Assembly (NCBI GenBank): GCA_002771395.1
Contig: PCSS01000276.1
Span: 1-7,691 of the forward strand
Source of the DNA: Bacteroidetes bacterium CG23_combo_of_CG06-09_8_20_14_all_32_9
GTDB taxonomy: Bacteria > Bacteroidota > Bacteroidia > Bacteroidales > GWA2-32-17
DNA: 7,691 nucleotides
Direction of reading: 5' to 3'
The position numbers and the translations under genes were made by a program. Of this stretch, positions 6,438 to 7,691 are shown in pieces; position 1 is the first letter of the stretch; every line of letters starts with the position of its first letter. The notes beneath the pieces are model-generated. The model was given only the letters and a program-made list of their open reading frames with translations, searched no databases and had not been told where the DNA came from.

Positions 6438-6482
6438 ACCCCGTTAAATAATTTTGCCTTTGGCAAAATTATTTAACGGGGT
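6438..6482. repeat. Perfect 45-base palindrome: 21-bp stem, TTT loop
   Basis: Positions 6438-6458 pair with 6462-6482 at all 21 positions, leaving TTT (6459-6461) as the loop. The arms start ACCCCGTTAAATAATT on each strand. The outer part is the same box family as 5938-6079. No T-run follows on either strand, and it lies between divergent promoters, so it is not an ordinary terminator. A perfect long stem implies recent insertion, gene conversion or strong structural selection. Each arm also contains TAATTTTG, an exact TAnnTTTG match, once per strand (6449-6456 plus; 6471-6464 minus). It ends 56 bases before the glycosyltransferase ATG. Confidence 0.97.
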
Positions 6483-6538
6483 AAATAAAAAAATAAAAAG
6501 TTAAAATTTTAACCATTCACAGTATAACATTATAAATT

Positions 6539-7691
6539 ATGCTCAATAATATTTCAAACTTATTTAACTGGATTTATAAAAATAAAAATTTATGGTTAAG
6601 AATTTTTATATTGATTGTCTTAACCAGGTTTATTTGTCTGAATATTTATAATTGGAACCATGGCAATACAGGAAAACCGGGAATACAATATTACATAGAT
6701 TCTGATAGATATATTGAAGGTGCTGAGAAATTATTGCATTGTGAGCCTTTAGATTATATACAGATTCAATATTCAGGTTACATAGCGATAATTGCTTTTG
6801 TAAAAATGTTTGGTTTAGGTTTAGAATTTGTCATTATTATTCAATTATTAATGGCAATACTTTCATCATGGTTTTTGTATGATATGGGGAAATCCATTAC
6901 GGGGAATAAAATTGCCGGTATTTTAGCTGTTGGATTATATCTTACAAATCCTTTCATTACAAGATGGCATTTGTACATACTTACAGAATCACTTTATACA
7001 TCATTATTAATTTTATCGTTATGGATAATTAACAAAACTGTGAAAAAACGTACTTTGAAATTTTATATATTGTCCTTTATTATTGTTTGTATTAACACAT
7101 CTATTAGACCAAATGGATGGATTTTACTTCCTATGATGTTCTGCTTTTTTATTATTTATTCTAAATATAATTGGTATATAAAACTTGCCGGCACCTTTAC
7201 AATAATAACGTTTTTTTTAATGTGCGTTATTTATATTCCAATTTTAAACCATGCCATTCAAAAAGTTGGATCAGATGAACTGCCCATAAATAAAGAACTT
7301 GAAAAAGGAGTAGTGATATGGGGTCATAATGAACTTTGTTTAAATATGCCTAAAGATACAAATACTGGAAACAGGAATTGGACAGAAAGCAATTCTTATA
7401 TATTTAAACATCCCTTTGCATGTTTTAAGTTGGCAATATATAGAGTATTATCAGAACTTTTACAAATAAATCATCCATGGTACTCAGTAAAATATCAGAT
7501 TCGTATTTTATTGTGGTTATTTCCGGCATATTTATTAGCAATAATTGGAATTATGTATTTCAAAAACAAAGTGGGCATTAAAGTAGCCATATTTATTATT
7601 TTAGCACATATTTTAATAATTGCATTGACATGGTCAGAACATGATAACAGATTTTTGAATTATTTCCTGCCATTGATATATTTATTAAGTG
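6539..7691 (+). CDS. GT-C fold (ArnT/GT39-like) membrane glycosyltransferase, 3' end cut by the window
   Basis: ATG at 6539-6541 opens a frame with no stop to the window end: 384 complete codons plus one base. The protein is multi-spanning. Near the N-terminus a membrane segment (about 20-37) is followed by a loop with D54-S-D56-R-Y, in the position of the catalytic acidic residue of GT-C enzymes. Other features match the GT39/ArnT style: QYSGY at 77-81, NPFITRWHLYILTESLY at 137-153, the IRPNGW motif at 189-194, a large extracytoplasmic loop (about 235-320), and SEHDNRFLNY at 366-375. Such enzymes transfer a sugar from a polyprenyl-phosphate donor on the periplasmic face. It points away from the export operon, so it has its own promoter, for which no convincing pair of boxes is visible; no Shine-Dalgarno is seen. 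A Wzy-like or other multi-spanning envelope glycan protein is a less likely alternative. Acceptor and donor are unknown. Confidence 0.85.
   Translation, partial: MLNNISNLFNWIYKNKNLWLRIFILIVLTRFICLNIYNWNHGNTGKPGIQYYIDSDRYIEGAEKLLHCEPLDYIQIQYSGYIAIIAFVKMFGLGLEFVIIIQLLMAILSSWFLYDMGKSITGNKIAGILAVGLYLTNPFITRWHLYILTESLYTSLLILSLWIINKTVKKRTLKFYILSFIIVCINTSIRPNGWILLPMMFCFFIIYSKYNWYIKLAGTFTIITFFLMCVIYIPILNHAIQKVGSDELPINKELEKGVVIWGHNELCLNMPKDTNTGNRNWTESNSYIFKHPFACFKLAIYRVLSELLQINHPWYSVKYQIRILLWLFPAYLLAIIGIMYFKNKVGIKVAIFIILAHILIIALTWSEHDNRFLNYFLPLIYLLS

Larger units (their letters stand above)
6332..6514. mobile_element. 183-bp segment with perfect 18-bp terminal inverted repeats, MITE-like candidate
   Basis: GGTTAAAATTTTAACTTT (6332-6349) is the exact reverse complement of AAAGTTAAAATTTTAACC (6497-6514). 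The segment between them has no transposase and no coding frame. It holds a GC-richer stretch (6361-6440), a CACTCGC/GCGAGTG hairpin (6364-6386), a 9-base direct repeat ATCCTGCGA (6375-6383 and 6394-6402), and the perfect palindrome at 6438-6482. This composition is what a non-autonomous insertion would look like. Against it, no target-site duplication is visible, and each terminal repeat contains the self-palindrome GTTAAAATTTTAAC (6333-6346, 6500-6513), so they could instead be two copies of a protein-binding site. Confidence 0.35.
5850..6538. other. Non-coding divergent intergenic region rich in inverted repeats
   Basis: About 690 bases between the minus-strand export operon and the plus-strand glycosyltransferase, with no coding sequence I can support. 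It must hold both promoters. Contents from left: CCCGCTGATTTACGCAGA (5898-5915), which resembles a motif I recall in Bacteroidota intergenic DNA; three ACCCYGTTARATA boxes (5938-6079); a 9-bp stem with a 2-base bulge (6125-6135 with 6165-6173); an imperfect inverted repeat (6271-6333); and a 183-bp segment with 18-bp inverted ends (6332-6514) containing two hairpins. The stretch 6361-6440 is about half G+C (42 of 80), strikingly above its surroundings, suggesting that the region is a mosaic of inserted elements. Confidence 0.75.

Noticed and set aside
6438..6482. Intrinsic terminator
   Set aside because: Neither strand has a T-run after the stem, and the two flanking genes diverge, so no transcript of theirs ends here.
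5870..6538. Decayed insertion-sequence transposase in the divergent region
   Set aside because: No frame on either strand shows a DDE, HUH or integrase-like motif; only repeats and inverted ends are visible.

Overview
The window looks like a piece of a Bacteroidota (Bacteroidetes) chromosome. The DNA is very AT-rich. No gene start has a clear Shine-Dalgarno sequence. The one convincing promoter has the Bacteroidota form (TAnnTTTG with a TTTG-like box 19 nt upstream). The protein types (a short Wza-like lipoprotein, a Wzc-type tyrosine kinase, a short-form MltD-like lytic transglycosylase) fit that phylum. This placement is inference from style; no marker gene is present.

Layout. Positions 1-189 are a dense heptanucleotide tandem repeat (YTATTGC). 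Positions 212-5779 carry four genes, all on the minus strand. In transcription order they are a Wza-like outer-membrane polysaccharide export lipoprotein (5779-5021), a Wzc-like chain-length regulator and tyrosine autokinase (5020-2606; its ATG directly follows the TAA of the first gene), a MraY/WecA-family polyprenyl-phosphate sugar-1-phosphate transferase (2486-1419), and a membrane-anchored MltD-like lytic transglycosylase (1252-212). Positions 5850-6538 are about 690 bases of non-coding DNA between divergent genes, rich in inverted repeats. From 6539 a multi-spanning GT-C (ArnT/GT39-like) glycosyltransferase gene runs off the right edge on the plus strand.

How the genes fit together. The MraY/WecA-like enzyme would load the first sugar phosphate onto undecaprenyl phosphate. 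The Wzc-like kinase and Wza-like lipoprotein would control polymerisation and export through the envelope. The GT-C enzyme would transfer a sugar from a polyprenyl carrier in the periplasm. The window is therefore one edge of an exopolysaccharide or capsule locus; the polymerase, flippase and cytoplasmic glycosyltransferases would lie outside it. The lytic transglycosylase may belong to the same unit by cutting peptidoglycan, or may be an independent neighbour.

The most unusual content is non-coding. Short tandem repeats with 7- or 16-bp periods sit in every gap from wzc down to the left edge. The divergent region holds five related copies of an ACCCCGTTARATA box, one pair forming a perfect 21-bp stem with a 3-nt loop. 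It also holds a 183-bp segment bounded by perfect 18-bp inverted repeats. I see no defence system, CRISPR array, tRNA, rRNA or transposase.
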